The position numbers and the translations under genes were made by a program. A DNA stretch of 37,549 nucleotides from Hyphomicrobiales bacterium (GTDB taxonomy: Bacteria; Pseudomonadota; Alphaproteobacteria; Rhizobiales; Rhizobiaceae): assembly GCA_900466005.1 (NCBI GenBank), contig UEGQ01000018.1:1-37549 (forward strand), read 5' to 3'. Below, in pieces: positions 18,801 through 26,481 of the stretch; the first letter of the stretch is position 1; every line of letters begins with the position of its first letter. The notes beneath the pieces are model-generated. The model ran no database searches, was not told the origin of the DNA, and saw only the letters and a list, made by a program, of their open reading frames with translations.

Positions 18801-19763
18801 CTGTTGCAGCACGTGCGCCAACTCGTGCGCCATGGTGAAGGACGGCGTCTCCGTTTCGTCACGCCCAAGCCAGACGTGATTGCGGAAGGTAAACGCGCGG
18901 GAAGAGATGCTGTCGTTCAGCACATCCGAAGCGCCGCCCTGGTGGACGCGCACGGCCGATAGGTCACGACCCATGCGGCTTTCAAAGAATTCGCGGGTTT
19001 GAGGCGAGAGGGCGCTGCCACCGGACTCAAGCTGACTGGCCGAGGCCGCAATGTGCTCGGTGCCCGTATCGCCTCCGGGCCGCATCCGCGGCATCTCGGC
19101 CAAGTCATGTAAGGTTTCACGCTCAAGCAGGGGCGCGGGGGCGCGCTGGACCGTCGCGCCCGCCCGGCGCGGCATGACCGGCATCTCCTCGTCGGCGGCG
19201 CTGCAGGCGGCGCATTTGCGTTGAACTGCCGATCTGCGCGCCATCACCTCCGGTTCGTCGCCTTCACTCTGGCGCTGAAGACCGGCCTTGGCGCGGTGCG
19301 CCATAACGTTCTGAGCGAGCGCATCCGCTTCAGCTTCCTGCGGATGGTCGAGCGGCCCTACCTGGAGCCTCGGCATCACCGGCGTCTCGTCGCCTCCGCA
19401 GGCCGAGCATTTCCGCCGGATGCGGCGGGTCATGACGTCCGGCGTCTCTGCGGCGATCTCGGCCCGTTGAACGGCTTGCGGCCCGCGCATCGCCATCACG
19501 CGTCCGGCGATGTCGTCCGCCTCGCGCTCGAACGGGTCATCCACCGGTCCGACCTCAAGCTTCGGCATGACCGGCATCCTATGCTCATCGTCCTCCCTGC
19601 TGCATTCGGCGCAAACACGCTGAACCGCTGGAACAGAAGACAGCGACGAAAGCAGGCGCCGGGACACTTTGTCCCCATCCGGCGACGGTTCGGCCTTGCG
19701 TTGCCCCGGCGGCGCGAATGCAAGGGCGGGCGGTTTGACGGCTTGGGCGACGCTCATCGACAT
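15870..19763 (-). CDS. Giant DUF4157 protein with CxxC modules; candidate eCIS cargo
   Basis: The product is 1297 aa from ATG 19763 (GGGTGG upstream); a longer frame would run through the neighbouring gene. The N-terminus has three similar modules, each with a CxxC pair (C51/C54, C119/C122, C184/C187) followed by MPVMP or PVMPR. The first two continue into VGPxD..E.EADxxA. The DUF4157 core (about 250-325) contains HELAHVLQQ (313-321), a HExxH metallopeptidase-like site. Then come a Gly-Thr repeat (about 411-430), an E-I-G-D-V-K stretch (502-507) with downstream Q521/Y525 recalling PD-(D/E)xK nuclease cores, hydrophobic helices (about 829-848, 948-969), a Pro/Gly linker (about 1117-1175) and a compact C-terminal domain. 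DUF4157 proteins are known eCIS companions and probable effectors. A tape-measure role is the alternative, since no other gene fits that part. Activity is unproven. Confidence 0.7.
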   Translation of the reverse strand: MSMSVAQAVKPPALAFAPPGQRKAEPSPDGDKVSRRLLSSLSSVPAVQRVCAECSREDDEHRMPVMPKLEVGPVDDPFEREADDIAGRVMAMRGPQAVQRAEIAAETPDVMTRRIRRKCSACGGDETPVMPRLQVGPLDHPQEAEADALAQNVMAHRAKAGLQRQSEGDEPEVMARRSAVQRKCAACSAADEEMPVMPRRAGATVQRAPAPLLERETLHDLAEMPRMRPGGDTGTEHIAASASQLESGGSALSPQTREFFESRMGRDLSAVRVHQGGASDVLNDSISSRAFTFRNHVWLGRDETETPSFTMAHELAHVLQQTQPGEVRPKVRRAPSEIISETLYFGEDPNKATSTHDLVVADAVKKNAKLMGEVAVPNAQRDKGAVEDGFGYADLVLSDPNKLWGLRFAPYTGPGTGTGAGTGTGTGSGAGAQAALPWYVVSDGGKNIIPKSLGYHAKKQLHIGGTALRPGGGYEKYSSESSPRWGSTDFIRSAVDAPTSYEIGDVKFAGDRDRTSGADKQVGDYAAGFNAAARHYNKVVEQSEAVKNGTAAGSWTGSSRSNSLAKTKFTAAKMTSSASTGDFIPLETALKLRLSKYSKTILGNDKYENVTGFTYTGKSYYRQKSGSKFLWEYVFWPDEIKEQDDSTSRSNRRDKLTNASQTLYDQMISSPTGKKVMPLRHADAHVQPKKPKKPLPPKEDPFQAQYNTWKEKQKTFTRTFADYTNIKTGSGKADIAKLAFDTAIQNTVKLLGGTGPDGSRPVQNTAELTKAQTEFNRAELLEGRSGRMLGAMRKTFGATFIKAINIYERLKTKFEAFLKGAKKRSSGGRIGKAIMKVGGVIFGAIIKVMLPQVGAYLVDCVEEGFKSLLKSMIGTDFSKYTDPVESDIIKKYEEIAGKIEAKVEEAAEAIKTRFGSIYEAVMDTWETAKTLLSIARHVFNVARIASCAAGGLETVGISCVVAGVDYILSLFDVSPSEYLLSHLLGSCVAQDLIKEFILGRAIIQNLPKEIAETIRKHVKEVLPPEVQPLLCDHIGDAPDLPDATEVPCEDIENPGSGRGGSDLSKPPPDFPPGMNERRATEKEIRDHGRLGGGVVDSSGKVDRSKLPEEFRKLLKPEAPPPPGTPEVWDPPANTSPPTAKTSPPAGKQATPPGQEKDKPADKAPGQAPGSGSTGGSGAQGGSGGQSDQSIRRGKIDGPTETVTAYHTILPGPSGGFSPGPGNAKTLFSVYLYVQLSDMRTFGPLPIRIKVIEVGRLKSGDWIKYLPDGPYVLTKNGQEIEIDPAGHDWIIAKLSADR
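18475..18533 (-). repeat. Hexanucleotide-like minisatellite coding Gly-Thr repeats
   Basis: Imperfect copies of a 6-nt unit encode about 20 residues of alternating Gly and Thr, Ala or Ser inside the giant DUF4157 gene. The stretch probably makes a flexible linker. Slippage in 6-nt steps would change linker length without breaking the frame. Confidence 0.6.
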
Positions 19764-19833
19764 GACGGCCACCCGATGCAGGGTCGAGCACCTTCGGCAG
19801 TCGTCGGCGCGGGCGCCCGTATGTCGCCACGGC

Positions 19834-21489
19834 CTACCATTCGAAGCCGATCCCGGTGAGGATTTGATGCGCCCTTTGGCGTTCCGGTCGGCCGGCCGTG
19901 GCCGCATCCTCCTCGCCCAAAGGCGCCAGGAAATTGTAGAGGGCCTCCATCTGTACTGGTCCGAAGTCATAACCGAGCCCGCCGCCGGTCTGGAGGCCGA
20001 ACCCGGCCGGAAGATCGCCGCGCGAGGATTCGTAGTAACCGCCGCCGAAGATCCGTCCGTAAAGGGACCGGTAGACGCGGAATTCTGCGCCGCCACGCAG
20101 CCCGGCGCGGATAAAGGCATCGCGATCGTCAACCGGCACATCCACATGAATGCCGGCCGTCAGGGCACCGCCAGCCCAGTCCAGCAGTGCATTGTATTGT
20201 AGCGAGGCGACGAAACTCGGCCTGTCGCCCGCCACCTCGGCACCGACCAAACCCGTGCCCTGACTGGTGAAATGGAATCCCTGATAGGCGAGCGCGCCGC
20301 CGAGCCCGGTCCAGAACCCGACCCTGGTCGCCGGATCGGTATATTCAACCTTGAGCGTGACCGGCCTTCTGTAACCGCTGAGGAAGGCAGCAAGGTCATC
20401 GAAGCTCGTCTGGATGTCGATGCAGCCCGAGCTGCCGCGTAACAGCCCGCCATGCAAGAAGAACGCGCTTCGTCCTTTAGCGTTGCCGCATGGTCCCTGC
20501 CTGACCGCGACGGGATTGAGGTGCACCCGCCCTGCCCCCCAGTCGCCGGAATGAATGCTCTGCCCTTGGACCGTGACGTTCATGGCGCCGACGATGCCAC
20601 TAAACAGAAGGTCCAATTGCTCCCCGGTTGAAAACTCGGTGATGCCAGGCGGCGACAAGGTATAGACGCCCTCGGGAATCGGCCCCTTGTCCTTGATGCC
20701 GGTGAAACGCCTGTCATTCAGATAGGTGTCAACATCGGCATCTGCGTCGCAGGCTTTTGCATCCTCCTCGGTGATCTTGATCGGCCGGCCGGAATCGCCG
20801 TCGTAGCGCATGATTTCCTCGCCGTCGCCGTAGACGATCAGTTCCTCGCCGTTGAAGGCCATTGTGACCTTTTTGAAGTCGGTCGCCTTGCGCTCGCCAT
20901 CCGGAGCGCATCGGATGGTTTGTTCGCCGGCGGTCTGCTGCAGGGTATGCGTCAACTCGTGCGCCATCAGGCGACGGCCCTCAGCGGTTCCGGGGATGTA
21001 CTCGCCCTTGGCGAGCGCGATGTCGTTTCCGAGGGTATACGCGCGCGCGCCGATGGCGGCCGCGGCCTGATCGACCTGCGGTCCCTCATGGACGCGCACA
21101 TGGGACAGGTCCTGCCGGAAACGCGGTGCGAAGAAGCTGGCTTCGGCGGCGCTAAGCGCCCGCCCGCCCGAAGAAACCGCCGCGGCCGCCGTGGCAGCGC
21201 CGGATGGGCTGCCCCCAGTCCCACCGCCTTCCCGCTGGACCGAAGCGGCGGTCAGTGGCGTGACGGCCCCTGCGGAGCCACCCATTGCGACCGTGCCTGC
21301 GATCCGGTCGGCCTCGCGCTCATAGGTGTCATTTGCCGGACCGACCACCGGCTTGCGCTGAAGCACCCCGGGCACCGTACCGAGCGATCCGGGCAGCCGC
21401 ATCTTGGGTTCGGACCCAGTCGAGCCACCGCGGTTACGTGCGGCGCGGGACATCGAGCGTCGGGCACGGAGAGCAGCGTGCAGGGACAT
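19834..21489 (-). CDS. DUF4157 - L,D-transpeptidase/Tlde1-like - beta-barrel-like fusion; candidate cargo
   Basis: The product is 551 aa from ATG 21489, which overlaps the preceding stop by one base (TGATG). Residues 44-70 carry the QRKPVVGPxxDxxEREADRIA lead typical of DUF4157 proteins, and HELTHTLQQ lies at 177-185. From about 205 the sequence matches peptidoglycan L,D-transpeptidase-like Tlde1/DUF2778 enzymes: a strand pair with VYGDGE, GPIPEGVY (269-276), GDWGAGRVHLNP, and the catalytic-type H346-G...S354-G-C356-I. Such T6SS effectors damage or cross-link cell walls of rival bacteria. The last 165 residues are amphipathic strands ending in Trp, like a small outer-membrane barrel, an unusual addition. 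No signal peptide is seen, as expected for eCIS-loaded cargo. Family assignment is strong; secretion by the particle is inferred from position. Confidence 0.78.
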   Translation of the reverse strand: MSLHAALRARRSMSRAARNRGGSTGSEPKMRLPGSLGTVPGVLQRKPVVGPANDTYEREADRIAGTVAMGGSAGAVTPLTAASVQREGGGTGGSPSGAATAAAAVSSGGRALSAAEASFFAPRFRQDLSHVRVHEGPQVDQAAAAIGARAYTLGNDIALAKGEYIPGTAEGRRLMAHELTHTLQQTAGEQTIRCAPDGERKATDFKKVTMAFNGEELIVYGDGEEIMRYDGDSGRPIKITEEDAKACDADADVDTYLNDRRFTGIKDKGPIPEGVYTLSPPGITEFSTGEQLDLLFSGIVGAMNVTVQGQSIHSGDWGAGRVHLNPVAVRQGPCGNAKGRSAFFLHGGLLRGSSGCIDIQTSFDDLAAFLSGYRRPVTLKVEYTDPATRVGFWTGLGGALAYQGFHFTSQGTGLVGAEVAGDRPSFVASLQYNALLDWAGGALTAGIHVDVPVDDRDAFIRAGLRGGAEFRVYRSLYGRIFGGGYYESSRGDLPAGFGLQTGGGLGYDFGPVQMEALYNFLAPLGEEDAATAGRPERQRAHQILTGIGFEW

Positions 21490-21758
21490 CAGCCACCTCC
21501 TTTCGGGCCGGTGAGCGCTCCGGCGATCTTGTGGCCGGCCAGCCGCCCGAGCGCGGCAGGCCCGTGCCCCGCGCATTGTGGCACGGTCAAACGCAGGTGA
21601 TCGGTACCGCCCTGCCCGGTCAACGCGCCGGCATCGGCGCCAAGCTGCGCGACAAGGGCCGTTCTCAGTCCTTCGGCCAATGCGGCCGCGTCGCCTGCGC
21701 ACACGCCATGAACGCGAAGCCGGTCGATGTTGAGAATGATCCGCGGCCCGGCAGTCAT
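21489..21758 (-). CDS. Small conserved eCIS protein of unknown function
   Basis: The product is 89 aa from ATG 21758, which overlaps the ATPase stop by 4 nt; a GTG three codons upstream is less likely. The sequence begins with a strand-helix unit (RIILNIDRLRVHGV), continues with ALAEGLRTALVAQLG, and ends in a Gly/Ala-rich helix (LGRLAGHKIAGAL). Short proteins with this ILNIDRL.L.G start commonly sit beside the ATPase and DUF4157 genes in eCIS loci, from memory of such clusters. No catalytic motif is visible. It could be a chaperone or adaptor for the DUF4157 protein whose start it touches. Confidence 0.65.
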   Translation of the reverse strand: MTAGPRIILNIDRLRVHGVCAGDAAALAEGLRTALVAQLGADAGALTGQGGTDHLRLTVPQCAGHGPAALGRLAGHKIAGALTGPKGGG

Positions 21759-23635
21759 TGCAGCCACCCCGCGCGCTCGGCATCGGTCATCGACCGGCCG
21801 ACCTTGTCGTATTCAAGCTGTGCCGCCTGGAGGATCTCGACCATCGACACCGCACACCCTCGGTCCGCCGCCAGGAAGGCCGCGCCGAGCGCGATGTTGC
21901 GGATCGATCCGCCGGCGACGTTGAGCTGCGCCAGCTTGTCGTAATCGAGTCGCTCCCGAGGTTGGGCGTCGGGAAAGACCCGCGTCCAGATCGCACGGCG
22001 CTCGGCCAGGTTGGGAAAGCGGAAATCGACGATGAAGCGCAAGCGGCGCAGGAAGGCCTCGTCGATGTTGTCGCGCATGTTGGTGGTCAGGATGCAGAGC
22101 CCACGATAGGCCTCGAGCCTCTGCAGCAGATAGCTCACCTCGATATTGGCGTGACGGTCGTGGCTGTCCTTGACCTCGGACCGTCGACCGAAGAGCGCAT
22201 CGGCCTCGTCGAATTGCAGGATCACCCCGCCGTCCTCGGCCGCATCGAAGACCCGGCGCAGGTTCTTCTCGGTCTCACCGACCCATTTAGACACCATCGC
22301 CGAAAGGTCGACGCGGTAGACATCGAGGTTGAGCGCATTGCCGATGACCTCGCCCGCCATCGACTTGCCCGCGCCCGACGGGCCCGAAAACAGCGCCGAA
22401 ACCCCGAGCCCCTTGTTCTGGAGGCGCACGCCGAAGCCCCAGTCTTCATAGACCTGTGTGCGGTTGCGCACCTGGGCGATGATGCTTTCGAGCACATCCT
22501 TCTGTCGCGGCGGCAGGATCAGATCGTCCCACTCGGCGGACGAGGCCACACGATGGGCGAGGTCGTCCATTCGCGGCCGCGCGGCGCGGCGGCAGGCCTC
22601 CCAGGCACGAGCCGCCAGATGTTTCGGATCGCGATTGCTCTCCAGCGACATTTCGGCGGCGACGGCGCGCGCAGCTTCCGGAGCCACGCAAAAAGTGCCG
22701 GCAAGGCGCGGCAGCGCCGGGATAAGATCGGCGTCGTCATCTCCCAGAACGCTGTGCCACACGTCAAGCTGCTCGGACGCCTTCAGGCGCGGCATCTCCA
22801 GGCGGAGCGCCAACCGGTGACCGACCCGCATCGGCTCGACCGACGCGATGGCCAGCGGCCCGCCATAGGTTTCGGCAAAAAGCTGAGCGGTCCGTGTCTC
22901 GCCCATGTCGTCGTGCACCAGCACCAGCCGCGCGGCACAAAGCGTCATATCCCGCGTCAGTCCGGCAGTGAAGTCCACCAGTTCGGCGGGCATCTGTGGC
23001 AGAAGCTGAGAGTTCAGGGCATAGGTGATGGCGTTGATCCCGGCCGCGGCCTCGGCAAAGGCGCAAAGCTTGCCCTCGGGGTCACCTCCTGTCAGGTGCA
23101 ACACCGGTGTGTCCAGCAGGGACAGACGCGAGCCGATCTCCCGGGCCAGCGTGGCGCGGTTGGGTGCCAAGGATAGGGGCCGGGGGATCCGGCGCAGCAC
23201 GGCGGAAGCCCCCGCCTCGAGCGACGGCGCACCGAGAAGGCGCAGCAACACGGTGTCCGGAAGGCGCAAGCGCGCATCGACAAGCGAACCACTGCCCTCG
23301 ATCCGGACCAGTCCCGACCGGCGCAGTGGCGCTTCGGCCGACAGCCCCTGCCAATGCGCGCCCGGCAGACGCGTCAACGCCAGCGACAGCGTTGGAGCAG
23401 AGATCATAGGATCGTCAAGCAGTCGCGCGACGACCTCACGCCCGTCCGGTTCCAAGGTGACGTAGGCGCACAAGAGCAGGATATTGCGCCCGAACTCATC
23501 CAGCCGGAAGGTCTCGGCCAGCTCACAGGCGGCAGTGCGCGGCGGCTTCGTCTCGGCAACCGGGCCGTGTTCGAGCCAGGCCTGCACGACCGGGAAGGCG
23601 TCGGCCACGGACGCTATATGTTCGGCGCGGCTCAC
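21755..23635 (-). CDS. AAA+ ATPase (Afp15/Pvc15-type)
   Basis: The product is 626 aa, starting at GTG 23635 inside the DUF4255 stop (GTGA). The C-terminal half is a classic AAA+ module with Walker A GPSGAGKS (Lys424), Walker B ILQFDEAD (Asp476, Glu477), the [20 protein letters not shown] sensor/arginine-finger region and a helical lid. The N-terminal 350 residues are a family-specific helical and substrate-facing part. eCIS clusters almost always encode one such ATPase (Afp15/Pvc15). Proposed roles are particle assembly, sheath handling or cargo loading. It is translationally coupled to the tail-terminator gene before and the small gene after. Confidence 0.93.
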   Translation of the reverse strand: MSRAEHIASVADAFPVVQAWLEHGPVAETKPPRTAACELAETFRLDEFGRNILLLCAYVTLEPDGREVVARLLDDPMISAPTLSLALTRLPGAHWQGLSAEAPLRRSGLVRIEGSGSLVDARLRLPDTVLLRLLGAPSLEAGASAVLRRIPRPLSLAPNRATLAREIGSRLSLLDTPVLHLTGGDPEGKLCAFAEAAAGINAITYALNSQLLPQMPAELVDFTAGLTRDMTLCAARLVLVHDDMGETRTAQLFAETYGGPLAIASVEPMRVGHRLALRLEMPRLKASEQLDVWHSVLGDDDADLIPALPRLAGTFCVAPEAARAVAAEMSLESNRDPKHLAARAWEACRRAARPRMDDLAHRVASSAEWDDLILPPRQKDVLESIIAQVRNRTQVYEDWGFGVRLQNKGLGVSALFSGPSGAGKSMAGEVIGNALNLDVYRVDLSAMVSKWVGETEKNLRRVFDAAEDGGVILQFDEADALFGRRSEVKDSHDRHANIEVSYLLQRLEAYRGLCILTTNMRDNIDEAFLRRLRFIVDFRFPNLAERRAIWTRVFPDAQPRERLDYDKLAQLNVAGGSIRNIALGAAFLAADRGCAVSMVEILQAAQLEYDKVGRSMTDAERAGWLQ

Positions 23636-24897
23636 AGCGAAAGCTCCGGGCCGATGATCTGGCCATAGGTCGGGCTGCCCGCGGTGCTGTCGAGCGCGAC
23701 CGGGCTTAAAAGCCCGTCGACATCCGCCCGAACCAGATAGTCAGCGCGCGGCAGGTTGGTGAAGGAGAACGTGAGCGAGGCAGCGTCTGGCCCGCCCTCC
23801 GCCGGGTCGCGTCCGGGCAAAATGACCTGTGCCGGCGCTGCCGGGTTGCGGGCATCGAGAAGCAGCCGGACCGCCTGATACGACCGAATCGACGGAGTGA
23901 ACCCGATATCGACCGTACCGGTCGCCGTGGATCCACCGGGCGGCGCGGTGATCGCGCCGACGACAATGGCCGGGCTGATGGCGAAAGCCAGGGCGTTGGA
24001 ACGAGCGCGCAGATGATCCGGCTGATCGGGGCTGAACTTTGGCGCGAGCGCCTGAAGTCTGTGGACTCCAACGGCAAGCTCCGCCCCTGCGAACGTGGCC
24101 GCATTCAGCGGCACCGTCAGCGCCGTCTCCGATTGCTTCACCCCGCCCATGACAAGACCGTCACCGTCCACTTCCAGCCCGAGCCCCGGCTCCGCCAGGC
24201 CGCTGCCCGCGACATGGAGAGCACCGCCCCAGACCGGCGGGATGATACTGCCGGGCGCGCTGCCCGCCGTATCGAGCCGGAGCGTCGAAATCGGCGAGAC
24301 CCAGAGCTCTGGATGGGCGACCGGCGTCGGAACCGGTGGCGTGTCGGAGGTCTCGATCACCACATGGCTGACCTCGTAGGAGAGCGACAACGCATAGGGG
24401 ACCTGATAGAAGATCGACCAGATCTTCGAGAAATCATCGATCGTCATCAGCTGGCGCGTCACCCGTAGCCGCGCCAACGCCGCTTCCAGATCGCTATCTT
24501 CCAACTCGTCGTTGTCGTCGATGGCGTTGCGGATCGTGGTCTTGCTGAGCAGAGGCTCGTGCTCCAGTGCCAGCATCACCTCGCCCAGCATCAGATCCGG
24601 CTCGAACGCGTCGTGATTGCCGTAGAAGCTCATGACATAGTGCAGGTTCAGCGCCAGCTTGCTGGGGCCGCGCATCCGGCCGGCGGCGCCGCGCGTCGGC
24701 AGATGGTCGTTGGCATGCGCGGTGTTGGGCTCGACCCGGTAGAGATGAAGATTGACCAGCGGCGCGGCGTCTTCGGCAAGCTTGGCCGTAGGCGCGCCCA
24801 ATCGCACCTTGGCATTTGGCACCGCGGCATTGGCCGCCGACAGGATACGGCGGAGAAAGGCTGCACTGACGGCGGATATGGCCAGCGGATTGCTCAT
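23632..24897 (-). CDS. DUF4255 tail-terminator (cap) protein (Afp16/Pvc16-type)
   Basis: The product is 421 aa; its ATG overlaps the preceding stop by 4 nt. The N-terminal 190 residues match DUF4255 (Pvc16 N-terminal): ISAVSAAFLRRIL, PLVNLHLYRVEPNTAHAN, KLALNLHYVMSFYG and a YALSLSYEVSHVVIE strand. The C-terminal half is beta-rich with IPT/Ig-like features and could fold as one or two sandwich domains. Afp16/Pvc16 caps the distal end of tube and sheath and sets tail length. The gene lies immediately upstream of the ATPase, as in other eCIS loci. Length is somewhat longer than minimal caps because of the C-terminal domains. Confidence 0.9.
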   Translation of the reverse strand: MSNPLAISAVSAAFLRRILSAANAAVPNAKVRLGAPTAKLAEDAAPLVNLHLYRVEPNTAHANDHLPTRGAAGRMRGPSKLALNLHYVMSFYGNHDAFEPDLMLGEVMLALEHEPLLSKTTIRNAIDDNDELEDSDLEAALARLRVTRQLMTIDDFSKIWSIFYQVPYALSLSYEVSHVVIETSDTPPVPTPVAHPELWVSPISTLRLDTAGSAPGSIIPPVWGGALHVAGSGLAEPGLGLEVDGDGLVMGGVKQSETALTVPLNAATFAGAELAVGVHRLQALAPKFSPDQPDHLRARSNALAFAISPAIVVGAITAPPGGSTATGTVDIGFTPSIRSYQAVRLLLDARNPAAPAQVILPGRDPAEGGPDAASLTFSFTNLPRADYLVRADVDGLLSPVALDSTAGSPTYGQIIGPELSL

Positions 24898-25763
24898 CGC
24901 CCACCTTTCCCGTCGAGAAAGTCATCCAGGCTGATCCCCCGGCCGTGAGCCGAAACCGGCGCTGGCTGCGTGGCCCGCGGCGGATCCATCACCACCTCGA
25001 TCGTGCCGATGCGGACCTCAACTTGCGGCGATTGTCGTGGCTGCGCACTGCGGGAGGCGTTCTCGCCTCGCGGCACCTGCCCTGCCTTCCTCGACGGGCT
25101 ATCCTCGCGCGGAAGCAGCGGCGCGGGGGCTCCAGGCACAGCAACCACCGCAACCATTGACGATCGCGATGCCGGGTGAGCATCGGAAGCCACAGGGGAC
25201 ACACCCTGTTCGGGGCCTGCCCGAGCCCCCTCGCCGAACGAGACCGGAAGGGCACCTCCAACGGTGGCGGGAGGGATCACCGCGGCCGGAGCGGATGGCG
25301 CAATGGGCGGCGAGACGGGAGCGTGTGAGACCGGGGATGTTCCTGCGGTCAAGACGGTTTGCGGTGATATCGCCACCGGTGGCGTGATCGCCCGTGTCCT
25401 GGCAGGGGTGGCCGGGGCAACCGTTGCGGTGTGAGACGCAGTCACCATCCGGCGCGCCGGTGCTGCCGGCGCCGGCGCGGCCGGGGTGATGGGCGGCACT
25501 GCGGAATGCGCCGAATTGGGAACCGCTTTTGCGGCGGACATGGTCGGACCCGGAACCGAAGCGGACACCCGCGCAGGAGGCACGGCCCCATTGGTGCGCG
25601 AGGTGCCGGCCGGGACCTCGGTGAAGATCGAAGACACCAGCCTATCGCTCTCGAAGGGATCGGACCTGTCACCCAGCGTTTCGAAGGGGGCCGGCCGGCG
25701 CGGCGCCAGGCGGGGCAACGTGCCACGGGCGCGCGCGGCAAGGTTTGTCAGGAACGCGCTCAT
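24894..25763 (-). CDS. Pro/Ala-rich eCIS-associated protein
   Basis: The product is 289 aa, coupled at both ends by 4-nt overlaps. The N-terminus (SAFLTNLAARARGTLPRLAPR, FETLGDRSDPFE) and C-terminus (ISLDDFLDGKGGR), together with a strand-like VRIGTIEVVMDPPRA near the end, look conserved. The 150-residue middle is low-complexity Pro, Ala, Thr, Val and Ser and probably disordered. Genes of this shape lie in the same place in other eCIS clusters between the tube/chaperone genes and DUF4255, but I know of no assigned function. It may be a flexible linker, scaffold or length determinant. It has no signal peptide or membrane helix. Confidence 0.7.
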   Translation of the reverse strand: MSAFLTNLAARARGTLPRLAPRRPAPFETLGDRSDPFESDRLVSSIFTEVPAGTSRTNGAVPPARVSASVPGPTMSAAKAVPNSAHSAVPPITPAAPAPAAPARRMVTASHTATVAPATPARTRAITPPVAISPQTVLTAGTSPVSHAPVSPPIAPSAPAAVIPPATVGGALPVSFGEGARAGPEQGVSPVASDAHPASRSSMVAVVAVPGAPAPLLPREDSPSRKAGQVPRGENASRSAQPRQSPQVEVRIGTIEVVMDPPRATQPAPVSAHGRGISLDDFLDGKGGR

Positions 25764-26479
25764 GCCAGTGCCTCTGCCACATAGAAGGCCCGCCTATGCT
25801 CCGGCAGGGCGAGGATTTCGGCCTCCGACCAATGAAAGACCCGCGCGATGTCCACGACGTCGCGCAGGATCTGCCGCGAGATCTGCCGCAGCTCGTGAGC
25901 AACGAAATGCACTGAATCGAAAGCCAGGGATTGCCTTGCGCCACACTCCGGGCAGACGGTCTCCAACCACACATCCGCACCGGGATCGATCGCTTCCAGT
26001 GCCTGGGCAAGCGCATCGAGCGGCAGATCCACCGCAGCGTCCTGAACCTGTGCCGCCAACATCCGCACGGCGGTTTCAGGCTCGGCTATGTTCTCGATCT
26101 CAAGAATGTCGCCGAGAGTGACCGGGCGCACGACTGCCTCATGGACACCGATCGTCACCTGGCGAAAACCCGGCTCGGGCCACACCGCCTCCCCCGCCAG
26201 CCCGAACTTGGCGGGCTCGAGCGTGAGTTCGTAGATCTCGCCACATGCCTCGCAAAGCGGCTCGGCCCTCAGCGGGCCGGACCTCAGCCCCGCCCGGATC
26301 GCCAGGACCAACCGGTCGCGCGCGCCCACCGGCAGGGCCAAGAGGGTCTCGCGCGTGGCCTGCGGATAGGCGCACTGCAGCAGCGCGACCGACCATTGAG
26401 CCGGCGACAGCACGCTCGCGCGGTCGGCGAGGTCGATCACCGCACAGGCGTCCAGCCGTGAGGGGGCTCCGAGGGTCAT
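25760..26479 (-). CDS. T4-type baseplate hub assembly chaperone-like protein, Cys4
   Basis: The product is 239 aa and starts 2 nt after the tube stop. The overall alpha-helical pattern and its place right after the tube gene fit the T4-family hub-assembly-chaperone (gp26-like) proteins of eCIS clusters. Two CxxC pairs (C76/C79 and C176/C179) probably bind one zinc ion and frame the central domain. The C-terminal segment (VAHELRQISRQILRDVVDIARVFHWSEAEIL...HRRAFYV) resembles the tail-chaperone signature in which a W-S-x-x-E-I-L-x-L-P motif contacts tail proteins. It likely assists tube or hub assembly and is not part of the finished particle. The family call is moderate; the zinc site is inferred from residues. 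Confidence 0.7.
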   Translation of the reverse strand: MTLGAPSRLDACAVIDLADRASVLSPAQWSVALLQCAYPQATRETLLALPVGARDRLVLAIRAGLRSGPLRAEPLCEACGEIYELTLEPAKFGLAGEAVWPEPGFRQVTIGVHEAVVRPVTLGDILEIENIAEPETAVRMLAAQVQDAAVDLPLDALAQALEAIDPGADVWLETVCPECGARQSLAFDSVHFVAHELRQISRQILRDVVDIARVFHWSEAEILALPEHRRAFYVAEALA

Positions 26480-26481
26480 GG

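Noticed and set aside
15870..20147. 1425-codon version of the giant DUF4157 gene
   Set aside because: The first 128 codons overlap the neighbouring DUF4157 gene and look like shadow sequence. ATG 19763 starts the conserved protein.
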